From NCBI RefSeq assembly GCF_032884065.1, contig NC_088866.1, forward strand, positions 54,630,068-54,694,067: DNA of 64,000 nucleotides, given 5' to 3'. The notes below the pieces were generated by a model. That model made no database searches. It worked only from the letters and a program-made list of their open reading frames with translations, and was not told where the DNA came from. Below, one piece after another: positions 9,170 through 21,700 of this stretch. Both the position numbers and the translations under genes were made by a program. How positions within the stretch are numbered: position 1 is the first letter of the stretch; every line of letters begins with the position of its first letter. Source of the stretch: Artemia franciscana. Lineage: Eukaryota; Arthropoda; Branchiopoda; Anostraca; Artemiidae.

Positions 9170-9480
9170 TATACTTCCCAATAACCATTACTATATGTAA
9201 GCACAGGTCAAAGTTTGTAACTTGTTGCCCCTCCCACGGGGACTGTGGGGGAGTAAGTCGTCCCCAAAGACATAGTTATAAGGTTTTTCGACTACGCTGA
9301 ATAAAATGGCTATCTCAGAATTTTGATCCGTTGACTTTGGGAAAATAATTAGCGTGGGAGGGGGCCTAGGTGCCCTCCAATTTTTTGGGTCACTTAAAAA
9401 GGGCACTAGAACTTTTCATTTCCGTTAGAATGAGCCCTCTTGCAACATTCTAGGACAACTGGGTCGATACGATCACCCCT
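9170..9480 (-). repeat. Dispersed repeat, unit of the 280-bp family (inverse orientation)
   Basis: Contains GTTTGTAACTTGTTGCCCCTC, a CCACGGGGACTGTGGGGGAG block, TCGACTACGCTGAATAAAAT and GGGCACTAGAACTTTTCA. Read on the minus strand these match the units at 49230-49720 and 61110-62150. The open frames 8992-9300 and 9191-9406 are repeat by-products. Confidence 0.6.
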
Positions 9481-9499
9481 GGGAAAAAAAAAAACAAAC

Positions 9500-9890
9500 A
9501 AAAAAACAAATAAACACGCATCCGTGATCTGCCTTCTGGCAAAAAATGCAAAATTCCACATTTTTGTTGATAGGAGCTCGAAACTTCTACAATAGGGTTC
9601 TCTGATACGCTGAATCTGATGGTGTGATTTTCGTTAAGATTCTATGACTTTTAGGGGGTGTTTCCCCCTATTTTCTAAAATAACGCAAATTTTCTCAGGC
9701 TCGTAACTTTTGATGGGTAAGACTAAACTTGATGAAACTTATATATTTAAAACCAGCATTAAAATACGATTCTTTTGATATAGCTATTGGTATCAAAATT
9801 CCATTTTTTAGAGTTTTGGTTACTATTGAGCCGGGTCACTCCTTACTACAGTTCGTTACCACGAACTGTTTGATATGGAAATATATAAAA
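9500..9890. repeat. Dispersed repeat ending in a perfect hairpin
   Basis: G/C-poor repeat-like segment containing TTCTGGCAAAAAATGCAAAA, TTAGGGGGTGTTTCCCCCTA (itself palindromic) and, at 9848-9869, a perfect 9-bp hairpin ACAGTTCGT-TACC-ACGAACTGT. The 84-residue frame at 9729-9983 overlaps it and is not convincing. Confidence 0.4.
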
Positions 9891-10774
9891 AGTGTAAATA
9901 ACAGAGAGCCTAAGATAAGCACCTTGTACGGGGATGACGTTAAAGACGAAAATAAAGATGATGCCTATGAGCTATTTTCATAAATTATTGAGCCCCCCGC
10001 TTCTTCTACCCAACCGCAGTCACCCTTGTAAAAGAGGAGTTTACCCATAAGTAAGGGTATAGAACTTGTCTCTCCTGAACTAAATGGCAAAATCAGCATT
10101 TTACTTATGTAATTTCTTAAGTTTAAGCTGAGTGATTTGATAAAATAAGGTAATGCAACCCCCGCTCTAATGACGGAGAGAAGAAAAATGTTATCAGAAA
10201 TACCTAAATAAGTCTTACATCTCCCAGGAAGCATCAATAAAAGATATACCCTCCTATAACATCCCCACAATTGAAAACAAAAAGGGGAGTCAGATAATCA
10301 CCCTTCTCATCCCTATATTGACTGTTTAAGTTATAGATATGAAAGCGTAAACATATTATTGCGATTCGAGAGGAGTAGGTTCTTTTCAGAAGACATGTAT
10401 AGAGGTATTGAACTGGTTTAGAAAGGATGGTTCCAATAATACTTTTTTTTTATCTGACCTTAGTTTTAGGAGTTACGGGTATTTTGAATTTCTTAAGATG
10501 TGATTGTCTCTTACTAGATTTCCAGCTACCACTGGAAGCCGAATTTCATCATAGTTAACATTATAATATTGTACATCCTTTTAGGCAGAATTTTGTTACA
10601 ATCTACGATTATGATGCCATTCATCAATTTTTTTAAATTAAAAAAAAGTTTTCGTAAAAAAATGATTCTATTCTTAAAATTATTTTTGTTAATTATGAAA
10701 GGTTATACTATAATACAAGATGATGCACTAGTTAATACTAGACACACTTAACTTTTGACCAGACAATGATAAAT
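9891..10774. other. No gene seen
   Basis: AT-rich. The 101-residue minus frame (9965-10270) and the 60-residue plus frame (10569-10751) have no recognised motif and low-complexity parts. Not called. Confidence 0.4.
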
Positions 10775-11205
10775 TAAAGGTTTATTATGTAAATTGTAAA
10801 AATATTTCTGGTGTCTAAGTTACAATTTTACTATTTTCTGGGTTAGAGCAGTAGCTTGCAAACTAGTGAGAGATGATCACTTCCATCACTTAGAAATGGA
10901 ATGAGCCATAAATCTTAAAACAGTGTCAGATCGAATCAGGATCACTAGATATAGATCGAATCAGGATCACTAGATCACTAGAGATAGGACACTATCTCAA
11001 GAACCTTGTCCGAAAACCCTATTTGGGGAACTTTGCTTGAACTACAGTGTTCTGCATGAATGGTATCTCCTTTTTTTCACCACAGCTAGCGAGACACTGG
11101 AGCATCATAGAGAGCTGTTTAATGGCTCATTTGAGAAGATATTGATATATTTAAAAACTTCTTTTAATTAACACAAATTATTATTATAGTAGAATCATTT
11201 TTATA
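10775..11205. repeat. Segmental duplication, copy 2
   Basis: Direct counterpart of 130-500. Contains a short internal duplication (GATCGAATCAGGATCACTAG twice, 10931-10980). Its right end, TAGTAGAATCATTTTTATAG, is where the Helitron-like fragment begins, whereas copy 1 continues, so the comparison dates the insertion after the duplication. Confidence 0.6.
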
Positions 11206-11460
11206 GATAGATGTCCCGGTCGTTATTTGTGTCCCGGTATTTTGTTGATGGTGATTGCTAATCGAACATTCCTTGTGTCCCGGTCGCTATCTCTTTGAGT
11301 GTCCCGGTCGTCATTTATATTCCCTATGTCCCGGTCGTCATTTGTGTCCCGATGTCCCGGTCTGTAATTTCGTCAGTCGACAAACATGACGTCAGTCGAC
11401 ACACAAACATGACGTCACTCGACACACACACACAGACAACTTATTTTTATATAGATAGAT
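11206..11460 (-). mobile_element. Truncated Helitron, 5' end, same family as 52823-53685
   Basis: Read on the minus strand it starts with TCTATATAAAAATAAGTTGT and CTGTGTGTGTGTG. It continues with repeated TGACGTCATGTTTGT and GACGACCGGGACA..GG.A words, the same order as the left part of the Helitron at 52823. The right part with the 3' hairpin and CTAG end is missing. It is noncoding. Confidence 0.75.
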
Positions 11461-11600
11461 ATGAGGGGGGTTAAGCCCCTCGTCAGTACCTCGCTCTTTC
11501 CACTAAAGCTTAAATTTTGTCCCAGTTTCTTAAGAATGACCCCTGAATCACAAAAGCCGTATAATAAATAGTTGAAATTACTAATAATAGAAAAATAACA
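11461..11600. repeat. Dispersed repeat block, copy of 8760-8880
   Basis: Shares CGTCAGTACCTCGCTCTTT, ACTAAAGCTTAAATTTT and GAATGACCCCTGAATCACAA with 8780-8880, in the same orientation. Confidence 0.65.
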
Positions 11601-11734
11601 TCCTTGTTTTACTAGACTCTAAGAAAACAAATCAAGCGAGATATAATTCTCTTTCAAACCAACATTTATAAAAAGATAAATATAGGATGGGATCAATAAT
11701 TTCCAATAAGATAGTTAGCGTTTATCCCCCCCCC

Positions 11735-11870
11735 CTCTCCGGAAAATACTGCTCTTGCAGAAAATACCCCCCTCCTGTGAACAATACCCCATGTTAAAAA
11801 ACCGTGAATCCCCCTCGAAAAATACCCCCGCTGAAAATCTTTCCATGGAAAATACTCCCCCCCACGGTTG
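11735..11870. repeat. C-rich minisatellite (GAAAATACCCCC-like)
   Basis: Diverged short units GAAAATACCCCC with variable C runs. The reverse-complement version forms a second tract at 12170-12385, giving a mirrored pair about 300 bp apart. Confidence 0.7.
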
Positions 11871-12169
11871 GTTTGTCTTCAATCATGTTAGACTTATAAA
11901 TAAGGACTTCAACTCTCAATTTCTGATCTAATGAGCACCCTGCAAATTTTCTGCGACCATGAGGTGGAGGTTTGGATGAGGAGGGGGAAGTCTCCCTCCT
12001 ATTTGGAATAGAATCTGCTCATTTTGGGGTTTAATGTTACTCTTTACTTTCATAATAACAGCGTAGACCACAATCATTCCCAGAAATCATAAAGGAGTAG
12101 ATATCATTTTCCATTTTGATGCGTTTTTTTAAGTTTCTTATGAACCCCTCCCCCGATTTCCTTTCAGAG

Positions 12170-12385
12170 AGGATATATTTTCTGGGGGATATTTTCCACG
12201 GGAGAATTTTCTGAGAGAAGGTAATTTTCTGGGGGGGGGGCAATTTTCTGGGGGAGTATTTTCAGAAGGGGGCAATTTTCAGGGGGAGTGTTTGCAGTTG
12301 GGCGTATTTTCCAGGGGGTAATTTCCGTCATTGAGGGTTTTCCGGGGGGAGGGGTATTTCTTAGGGGGTGTTTTCCGGGGGTTAA
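12170..12385. repeat. G-rich minisatellite (ATTTTCTGGGGG-like)
   Basis: About a dozen diverged units of 14-20 bp, core GGGGG.ATTTTC, the reverse complement of the tract at 11735-11870. The two proline/asparagine-rich minus frames here are produced by the repeat. Confidence 0.75.
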
Positions 12386-12399
12386 ACCTTGAATCGTTG

Positions 12400-13824
12400 A
12401 CAAATTGTATCTAGAGGAAATGAATTTAGTAAATTTATCAATAAATAAACATGTAAGATGAATTCATAACAATAAATTATGATGACAACTATTATTACAA
12501 CTCTATTTGGTAAACAATAAATATATACAATAAATACGAATTATATAATAATATTTATCATAAGAGTTTAAGTTAAAGAGAAAAATACAATCAGAATCAT
12601 ATTGAGTTCTAATGCTCTGCTTTTGTTCTAATTTTGAAGCTTTACCTCCTCTCAGGAGAAATTTCTGCCCGTGACCTTACATCCCAACTAGCTTGAATGT
12701 CATATTTACAAGAAAAATTTTATTTCAAGTGCTAAACCACAATCGTTTTTAACCAGGTCTAACACAGTAAAAATTTTGTTTGTTTATACAATCAATATTT
12801 TGATATTTTTTACTCTATTAATGATTGTTGGAATATTGTAGTATGTGTATTATAATTATTATTTGAACCATACTACCGATTCAAATATTCTAATTTTATG
12901 TATTGTAGGCAATATAAGAATTGCTATTGAAATGGACAATACAGACAACTTTGTTGTATGGTTTCTTTGTCTGCTCATGGTTGTCTGTTCTCAATCAGGA
13001 CGTAGAAAAGGGGTCCCTTGGGCTCACTCACTTTAAATCCAAAGTTTTTTCAAGCTAAAAGGTACTTCTTGGTCGAATTGTCAAATAAAACTAATGTGTT
13101 ATTATTCCATGCCTCCGAAGAAAAATTTGCATAAGTACCTGGCTCTAAAATTAGGTTAAATAATCGATCTTGCGGACATTATCACTGACAATATCTTCTT
13201 TAAAGCGTTTTCAGTTTCCGTCTTCAAATCGGTTCCGTTTTTGGTTTCTAATTACCTACATATTCTCTTAATTATGAACATGTCAAGGACAAAAAACAGC
13301 ATATCAAATTAAATTGCGTAAAAAGATAATAGGATAAATCACCATTTTTTGTTGTTTTTTTATCATTTATTTTCAGTTGTGGAAATGCCACGTTTATATT
13401 ATTTTTTGTTTTTGTTATTGCTATTCAAACTCAACACTATCAGCGACAGCTATCAGCTCATTAGAGTTTGGAATGTCTCCATCTCCGAGTCTCATGACCA
13501 GGACAGAAAAAAAAAATATTTTTGCACTTTCCCTCTGTAATCCCCCGCTTTTAATTTTGCTTAACTAACAGAAAAAAAAAAACTGATAGCCCAAATCTCA
13601 AGTACTAAGTAAAGAATAATAGATAAGATGAGATTTATTGCAAAAAGCCTACGGGCCATAGCAACACAGAATACAGTCTGCAAACGAAGCTCAGGAACAA
13701 AATACAACTTTAGAAAAAAAAAATTAATAAAAAAAATGCCAAGATTCAATATATTAGCCAACAAACACCAATCATAAGAACAAACATACAAGATCTCCAG
13801 GAGAAACATAGTACTTTATTAGGG
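12400..13824. other. No gene seen
   Basis: AT-rich sequence. The overlapping 63-residue plus frames at 13349-13568 and the 82-residue minus frame at 13561-13809 are low-complexity and show no known motif. Confidence 0.45.
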
Positions 13825-14545
13825 GGTTTTGAGGCCAGGCTGGTCGAAACAGGGATAGATAGTATCCCAGCCTTGGCCAGCTTTTGTTGACACCACAATC
13901 TAGCTATAACTAGTTCAGTACTTGGTCATAAAATGACCCATAAGTTAACATGGTATTCACAAGATGGTAAGACAACTAACCTTATTGATTACGTTATTGC
14001 AAACCGAAGATTGGCAGGATCGATACAAGATACGAGGGTATATAGGGTTGTTGTTACGAAGAGTAACTACCTTCCGGGAAGTAACAAATAGGTAGATCAG
14101 TTACTTCAATTTTAGCAGCACAATTAAAATCCCCCAGCCTTTTTCCTTCAGGAAAAGAATTGGAGAAACTTTTCAAGAACAATTGAATATTAAACTAGAG
14201 ATTGCGAAAATTTGACAATATAACAGATGGATGCACAAATCTTATCAAAAAAGTTTGTGTAGCAGGAGATGGTATCATAGGAAGGAAACTTGGAAAATCA
14301 GCAAGGAATTTTACCGAAAAACTTTCAATTTAGTGGAGAAGAAGAGGGGCTTGCAAAAGAAGTCTTTGAGTGACAGATCAAGTTAAAATAAGAGGAATAC
14401 AAAGAAAGTGGGGAGAACATTAGAATATGAATTAAGAAAGTGTGAAACGGAGGTTGAGAATAAAATGCCAAAGACGTGTAAGATGGATTTACGCCACATC
14501 TTGAGTATCCGGAATTACGCATGGCGACATAATAGTAAAATATTG
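13825..14545 (+). pseudogene. RTE-like retrotransposon fragment (endonuclease C-terminal part to pre-RT region)
   Basis: Degraded coding sequence of the retroelement family also seen at 33200, 38680, 42745 and 45545. At about 13930-14050 the translation gives HKMTHKLTWYSQDGKTTNLI, then DYVIANRRLAGSIQDTRVYR. This is the C-terminal part of an AP-type endonuclease with the W and IDY residues. At about 14395-14545 it gives KVGRTLEYELRKCETEVE and later WRHNSKIL, both from the linker before the reverse transcriptase. Frames change and stops occur throughout. It is a dead 5'-middle fragment with no 3' end. Confidence 0.8.
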
Positions 14546-15651
14546 TTTAAAAGATTGCGCCAGGCCAGGTCTGGAAGATCTGCGATCACGCCAGGCGGCG
14601 TAATCACAAAATATTGTTTTAGCACAGCCCTAAATAGCTAATTAGCTTTTATTTATACAGCGGGTTATAATATCCTCGTTTTTTATGCGTTTGTTTTCTT
14701 CACTTGATTTGTTTTTGTAATTCGTCATGCATAGTCTATCCTATTCTGTCCTGTCTAAAATTATCTCACAAATTAACAACGTATGGCTTCATACTGTTGA
14801 TGAAGTTGCAGCAGATAAGTTACAACACTTGCAAAATGAATTAAAAAGGTCCATGAAGTGGATGTGCTTAGGGGGAATAAACAGCCCCATGGCCTGGACC
14901 TCTCCCGCTGGTTAAAATTTCGTGAGTTATAGGACACTTTTTATCCAAATTAAAAAAAGATCTGCTTTTTTAATATTTCCTTCCCTAGATTTTTCGGTAT
15001 TGACCCCTCCGGCACAGAAAACAAAAAATTTGGATTCATGACTGGTCCACTGGTAAACTTTTCTGGATTCTTATTTAACGTTTGATAGTGCTTAGACTTC
15101 TGGCACGGGAAGTAGCCAAAATGCCGCATATAGGAAGCTGGCCACTATAAACGCAAAAAATATCAACACCTACTCCCTAGAGTGATAAGAAGTATCCCCG
15201 TACAGTTAGCGGGGAAGCTTCAAGTCTTGATATTTATCTGGTTTGACCGACAGGACATCTAGAATAATGAGAAGCAAAGTTGGCCGTGAAGTAAATTATC
15301 ACAACTTGATAATTGATACCAAGGCAAAAGAAAGAAATCCAAGGTTTCAAGAAAAACCGTAAAAATTTTGATATGTGATAAGCTCTTAAATCAGCTTCCA
15401 AAAAGAAAACAAAAATTTTAGTTTCAGTATTTAATTAACATTCCAACAAGAAAAAACAAAAACAAGTTTAGCAGGTAATAAAATGGATTCAATTCAATAC
15501 TTCACAGGGTTAAAGAAGCAGTACAAATTACCTCTTGAAATTTCATCTTTTACAAATGACAAATAGTCATGTCCAGGAATTGTATATATAGGTGAATAAA
15601 ATAATTCAAGAAGAAATAAAATTTCACAAAAATCTTCACAGCCGATTTTTC
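14546..15651. other. Downstream flank of the ARL6IP5 homologue, no other gene seen
   Basis: Contains the likely 3' untranslated region (15400-15651) and AT-rich sequence. The 62-residue frame at 14727-14915 has no recognised motif. Confidence 0.4.
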
Positions 15652-15791
15652 TTACTGAAACGGAGTATATTCAATTCCAAAAGTCCCAAGAATGACCCCC
15701 ATTGGCGTTTTCTTCAATCCAACCATCTCCATTTTATTAACAATCTTGTTATTCAAATTTCGAAGCCGTAACGAAGCATGAACAAAAGATA
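15652..15791 (-). CDS. ARL6IP5: ARL6IP5 homologue, coding exon 3 (terminal)
   Basis: The acceptor TTTTTCAG ends at 15792. Encodes [19 protein letters not shown] and [16 protein letters not shown], then [10 protein letters not shown] and stop. The tail is the cytosolic C-terminus typical of the family. A weak ATTAAA signal on the minus strand lies at 15435-15430; no canonical AATAAA was seen close by. Confidence 0.9.
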
Positions 15792-18700
15792 CTGAAAAAT
15801 AGTGTAAATAAATATACCGCAGGAAATAGACAATTTGAGAAAAAAAGAAGCAAAAATTGCTTACTTGCGAAAAACTCAAAAGTTCACGAATAATACAAAA
15901 TGTAGGAAGCTCAGGGCAAAATCTTAAACTACTTTAAATTAAGGGGGTACGGACATGAAGGCCCCAAGCCTTCATGCGTATCTACTCTACTTTCCACCCA
16001 ATTCTTTTTATACTCCAATCTGAGTATCCTTTATACAGAGTTCTCAAGTAAATTAAGCAAAAACATAAAACTTATACAACAAGCACTATTAAGAGATTTT
16101 TCCTTATTTCAAGGAATACCCCGCAAAGATTTAACATTTTTATGCTTCCTGTTTTATTTAATTACAACCTCTATATAGTGGTTCACATTTTATCTGCTTC
16201 CACATTTAACCAACCATAAGAAATAGCTCAACTGACCATTGCTTTAAGGTTGAATAAGGCTGAAAAAGTTTAGGCACAAATAATAACAACAATTAACTTA
16301 AATACAAGGAAAGGGGTGGACGGCGAAATGCATTTTTCTAAAATTGGCGAGAGGGGAAATTTATTGTTTCTGTTCAGCTTTATTGTTCAAAACCTAGAGA
16401 GAAGAGTATAAAAATCTAGGGTGGAAAAATCCAGGTCCATGGAGTAGACAAGAACAGCAGCTGCAACCTCTACAGGCCAACACAGCAGCAAAAGGTTCAA
16501 ACCTAGGGGGAAGAGTAGAAAAGTCTAGGGTGGAAAAATCCAGGTCCATGGAGTAGACCAGAACAGCAGCTGCAACCTCTACAGGCCAACACAGCAGCAA
16601 AAGGTTCAAACCTAGGGGGAAGAGTAGAAAAATCTAGGGTGGAAAAATCCAGGTCCATGGAGTAGACCAGATCAGCAGCTGCAACCTCTATAGGCCAACA
16701 CAGCAGCAAAAGGTTCAAACCTAGGGGGGAGAGTAGAAAAATCTAGGGTGGAAAAATCCAGGTCCATGGAGTAGACCAGAACAGCAGCTGCAACCTCTAC
16801 AGGTCAACACAGCAGCAAAAGGTTCAAACCTAGGGGGAAGAGTAGAAAAATCTAGGGTGAAAAAATCTAGGTCCATGGAGTAGACCAGAACGGCAGCTGC
16901 AATCTCTACAGGCCAACACAGCAGCAAAAGGTTCAAACCTAGGGGGAAGAGTAGAAAAATCTAGGGTGGAAAAATCCAGGTCCATGGAGTAGGCCAGAAC
17001 AGCAGCTGCAATTTCTACAGGCCAACACAGCAGCAAAAGGTTATATCAGTATCTTGTCTAGTAACCATAACTACCACAAACCCTTGAGGGTAAAAATGAG
17101 TTGAATGACAAAAACTAATGTCATTTTGCTTTATGTTATTTTATTCAGTTTTTTCTTTGTCCTTATAACTTTTTATTTGACAAAAAAAAAAGAACTCAAT
17201 TCATCGCTCTTTGAAGCAACTGCGTAAAAGCTACAACTTTACTTGAATGAAAACTGACATTTAAATCAATTACGATACAAAAAAAACGGCATGAATTTAA
17301 CTTTCCATTGATAGTACATGCTCAAATTTTGAAAATAGCTGATTGCGGTTAGCTTTACGATAAGTTGTAACTACTTTGGGACTAATTGTATCTAAAGACA
17401 TAAAAAATGGATACCTCCAAGCAACCCCCCTTCCTTCAAAAAATAAAATAAAAATTCCTGACCATTAATCCCACATATATAATTCCTATTACATATGTAA
17501 TTCCATTTTTATATTTAAAGCTATTCACCTTTTTGTTGTTACCTTGACTGCTGATCTGGCCTACCTGCCCCCTCATAGTCCCATTGCCTAATCGTAACAA
17601 ATTAATTCGCGTTCATTTGGCTTGACCAATACAATGCCGGAGAAAAATGTCACACCTTATTTCAAGTTAAGTATACATAAAATTTGTAAATGCAGCGATG
17701 TTGATTAAAAAAAGTTTGGTTTAGGAAAATAGTGAGCTCTCATCTTTTTTTCTAAAAGACAGTGATTTATTCCTACTAAAATTGTCACAAAGTTAAGCTT
17801 CAAAGACGAAATCATTCCTCATCACACGGTAATCTTCAGAGAAATACCCAAAAAATCCGAAGCCATTTTTTATAACCTCTCCTTAATTTTTCTATCGGAT
17901 TATGATAGAAAAAAATTCTAACCATTTCTACTAAAAACAAAATGAAACTATAAAAACAGGTAAAAAATATAATAAAATTGATCCAAGTAATATTTTTTTA
18001 ATTTTCTTAAATTTGTTTATAAAATTATTAAAAATTATTTACCTATTAAAAAAAAGAACTTTTATCAGCTTTTAACAACCATGTCCCTCAATTTCAAAAA
18101 TAACCAGTCTAAAATACCAAAACTCGTCCGTCAGACTTGTCTTTCAAAGTTATACGATTTACGCTACCTCCAAGGTGGGCAGGGAGAGATCCCCACCAGG
18201 GGATTACGGGGATAGCAACTCATTCCAACCTACTCAGAGAACTTGTTTCGGCTAAACAAGAGGGAAAACTTATGCTAACCTTCAGCTGGATAACCAGAAC
18301 TCACGATTACTCTTTAAGTGTACCATACTAAATAAGTCTAAAAACATTTCTTTCTGAAAGCACACAAAGAAATCCAGTCCATCCAAGGGTGTGTGCGCCT
18401 CTATTTGAAGACCTGCGCTAGAGAAGGATCCGAAACGACAACTAATAACCTAAATTCTGCCAAAAGCCAATAAATAGGGATGTTGTGACAACACTGGAAT
18501 GGACAGGAAAGTCCCTCCTCCAAGGCCTTATCCAGGATTTTTGTTCTGGAGGCGGTCTTTTTTAGGGGACAGGGGTACATATCTTTAAAAAAATGCTAAA
18601 AAAACACATCAAAATTTTGTTTATATGCATTTTTGCAGCGTTTTTACGAACGGACAAAATGTCGATGAGGGGTTCAAACCTCCCAAACCCCCTGGATATG

Positions 18701-21700
18701 GTCTTGCCTCCCCCCCACCAATGAAAGAATTGTCGACCCCCCTCCCTCTTTCTCTTTCACAAGAATAAAAAAATGGTGCCCTACATGAACTGTTTCCAAT
18801 TTGGCTTTCCAACCTTGTCAAACTGAACTCTTCACACCCCTTAAAGGTCTGACCAGTGAAGGCCTATGTTTATTATCATAATTTTGATTAACCCACTCAT
18901 CACCATCAACTACTCATTACTTATTTGGTTATTTTTATTCAGCGGTTTTGTGAGTGGGAAAAGAGCAAAGCACTCCGTAATCAACCATAAAATTAAATAT
19001 CTGTTTCTTTTTTATTAAAAGTTTCATGTTTATACAATCCACGAATTTAAAGTTCAGTCCAAATGTTAAACTACTGAAATTAAACGTTAGGTATGACAAA
19101 GAAGGCTGCATAGACTACTTTTCCCAAGGCGTTCAAGGATGATTTCCCTAGTCTAGGAAACATTTCAATCAATCAATCAATCAAAATCTTTATTAACCAA
19201 AAAACCACACAAGGGTTCAATATGGAGTAGATGAGATGACAAAAACAACAACAAACAAGAGTCAAGAGCTCATTTGGTACTTGTGACGAGGTCAGAAGAG
19301 CGAAGAGCCAAGTGCTTCTTCCCACCAAGTTTCATTACGATCTCTCCACTCTAAGCGTTTTCCGATATTTCCAGTTTCCCCCTCCAACTCCCCTCAATGT
19401 CACCAGATCCGATCGGGATTTACAATAAGAGCTCTGAGACACAAGGTCCTTCTAAATATCAAATTTCATTAAGATCTGATACCCGTTCGTAAGTTAAAAA
19501 TACCTCACTTTTTCTAATTTTTCCAATTTAACCGTCCTTTCAATCCATAGATAGTCAAATCGGGGAAGCGACTATTTCTAATTAATCTGGTAGGGTCTGT
19601 GATTCGCCTGCCATCTTTCAGCAATCGCTATATTGATCACGTATCTAGTTTCGAATCTTCTTCATGTAAAAATTGGGGTGGTCCGAGATTCAAAACTGAG
19701 ACCTCTCGCACCCTAAGCGAGAATCATACCCCTAGACCACAAGCCATACTTAAGAAAAACAATCGTTGGTTTAATCGGCAAATAAAATTCTTCTCAGCTA
19801 TCTTGTTCGCTCACCCCCACCAGATGGTCAAATCAGGAAAGAGACTATTTCTAATTTAATCTAGTGTGGTCCCTGATACGCCAGCCAACTTTCATCGTTC
19901 TAGCTTATCTAGAAGTGCCCAAATTGGCGAATCGCCCCAACTCCCCTAAAGAGAGCGGATCCGGTCCGATTATGTCAATAGCATATCTAGGACATGTGCT
20001 TATTCTTCCCACCAAGTTTCATCCCGATCTCTACACTCTAAGCGTTTTCCAAGATTTCCGGTTTCCCCCTCCAACTTCCCCAATATCACCGGTTCCAGTC
20101 AGAATTTAAAATAAGGGCTCTGAGACACGAGATCCTTCTAAATATCAAATTTCATTAAGATCTGCTCACCCGTTCGTAAGTTAAAAATACATCATTTCTC
20201 TAATTTGTCCACATAACCCCCCCCCAACTCCCCCTAGCGTCACCAGATCTGGTCGGGATTTAAAATAAAAGCTCTGAGACACAATATCCTTCTAAATATC
20301 AAATTAAATTAAGATCTGATCACCCGTTCGTAAGTTAAAAATAACTCTTTTTTTCTAATTTTTCCGAATTAACCCCCCCCCCCCAGATGATCAAATCGAT
20401 TAAACGACTATTTCTAATTTAATTTGGTCTGGTCCCTGATAAGCCTGCCAAATTTCATCGTCCTATCTTATCTGGAAGTGCCCAAACTAGCAAAACCGGG
20501 ACCGACAGACAGAGAGGCCGACAGAAATTGCGATCACTATATGTCACTTGGTAAATACGAAGTCCCATAAGAACAAAACAAAGAACACGCTCACAAAGAA
20601 ATATATACTACAAAGAATAGATTCAAATATTTCTACTAACACATAGCAGGATGGAGGCTGTTTGTCACATCAAGCTTAGAAAAATAGCAACCACGACACT
20701 CCTCAGACACGGTTAGTGGTTCAGTTATCCCGTCGGCTGACACTAGTGTTTTGTTTCCAGCCCATAGGGGTATACACAAGGGAGATTTCGCGAAACGGAA
20801 ATATAGAGATCTAATAGTCTTTTTATCAGTAGCCGTAAACACATTCCAAAACGGAGTCAAAGCGAGGACATGATGCATCGCAAAAGCGTTGAACACACGG
20901 ACATGAATATGCCTATTCTAACTAGCTTTGCAGCAAATAGCACACCAAACACTTTTCTAAGTTTCTCACTTAGATGAAAGATAAGAAGAGCCCTTGTCGT
21001 TTATAAAATATCCCTTATCAGGAGACAGAGATGCAGATACAAGCAGATAATTGAACACTCTGATTTCCTAACTGTAGGCATCCAACATCACCGACAGATT
21101 TGCCGAAAGCAAGGACCTCGCTCTTCGAAGCATGAGAATTAAGACCAATTTCGGCATATTCTCTACTAAGCAGAGAAAAACTTTCTTCCACAGACAGTAC
21201 AGTCCTACTTAAATTCAGTACATCGTCAGCTTCATTGAGTATGGAAAGGTCCAAACCTTTAAAAACAAAACTAATTCTAGCCTTTTTTTGGGACTAGAAT
21301 TATTTATGTTTAACAAGAGCTAAGAGCTCATATGGCACTTGTGACTAGGCATGAAGAGCTAAGAGCCAGGAGATCATATAGTATGAGCTCTAACAAAATT
21401 CTATGAATCAAAAGATTGATTTAAAAGGAAAATAAGAGGCTTAATGCCGGTCAGGATTTAAAATAAGAGCTCTGAGTCACGATGTCCTTCTAAATATCAA
21501 AATTCATCAAGATCCGATCACCCACTCGTATGTTATAAATACCTAATTTTTCTAATTTTTCCTCTCCCTTTAGCCCCCAGATGGTCGAATCTGGGAAAAC
21601 GACTTTATCAAGTCAATTTGTGCAGCTCCCTGACACGCCTACCAATTTTCATCGTCCTAGCACGTCCAGAAGGACCAAACTCACCAAATCACTGAACCCC

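Noticed and set aside
9848..9869. Perfect 9-bp hairpin as a rho-independent terminator
   Set aside because: No U run follows and the context is a eukaryotic repeat; it is kept only as part of the repeat.
12037..12403. Two proline-rich minus-strand frames
   Set aside because: Produced by the GGGGG-ATTTTC minisatellite; composition mirrors the repeat.
16394..17036. Four overlapping minus-strand frames of about 70 residues with identical-looking peptides
   Set aside because: They come from the 109-bp tandem array; the period is not a multiple of three and each frame is cut by the repeat.
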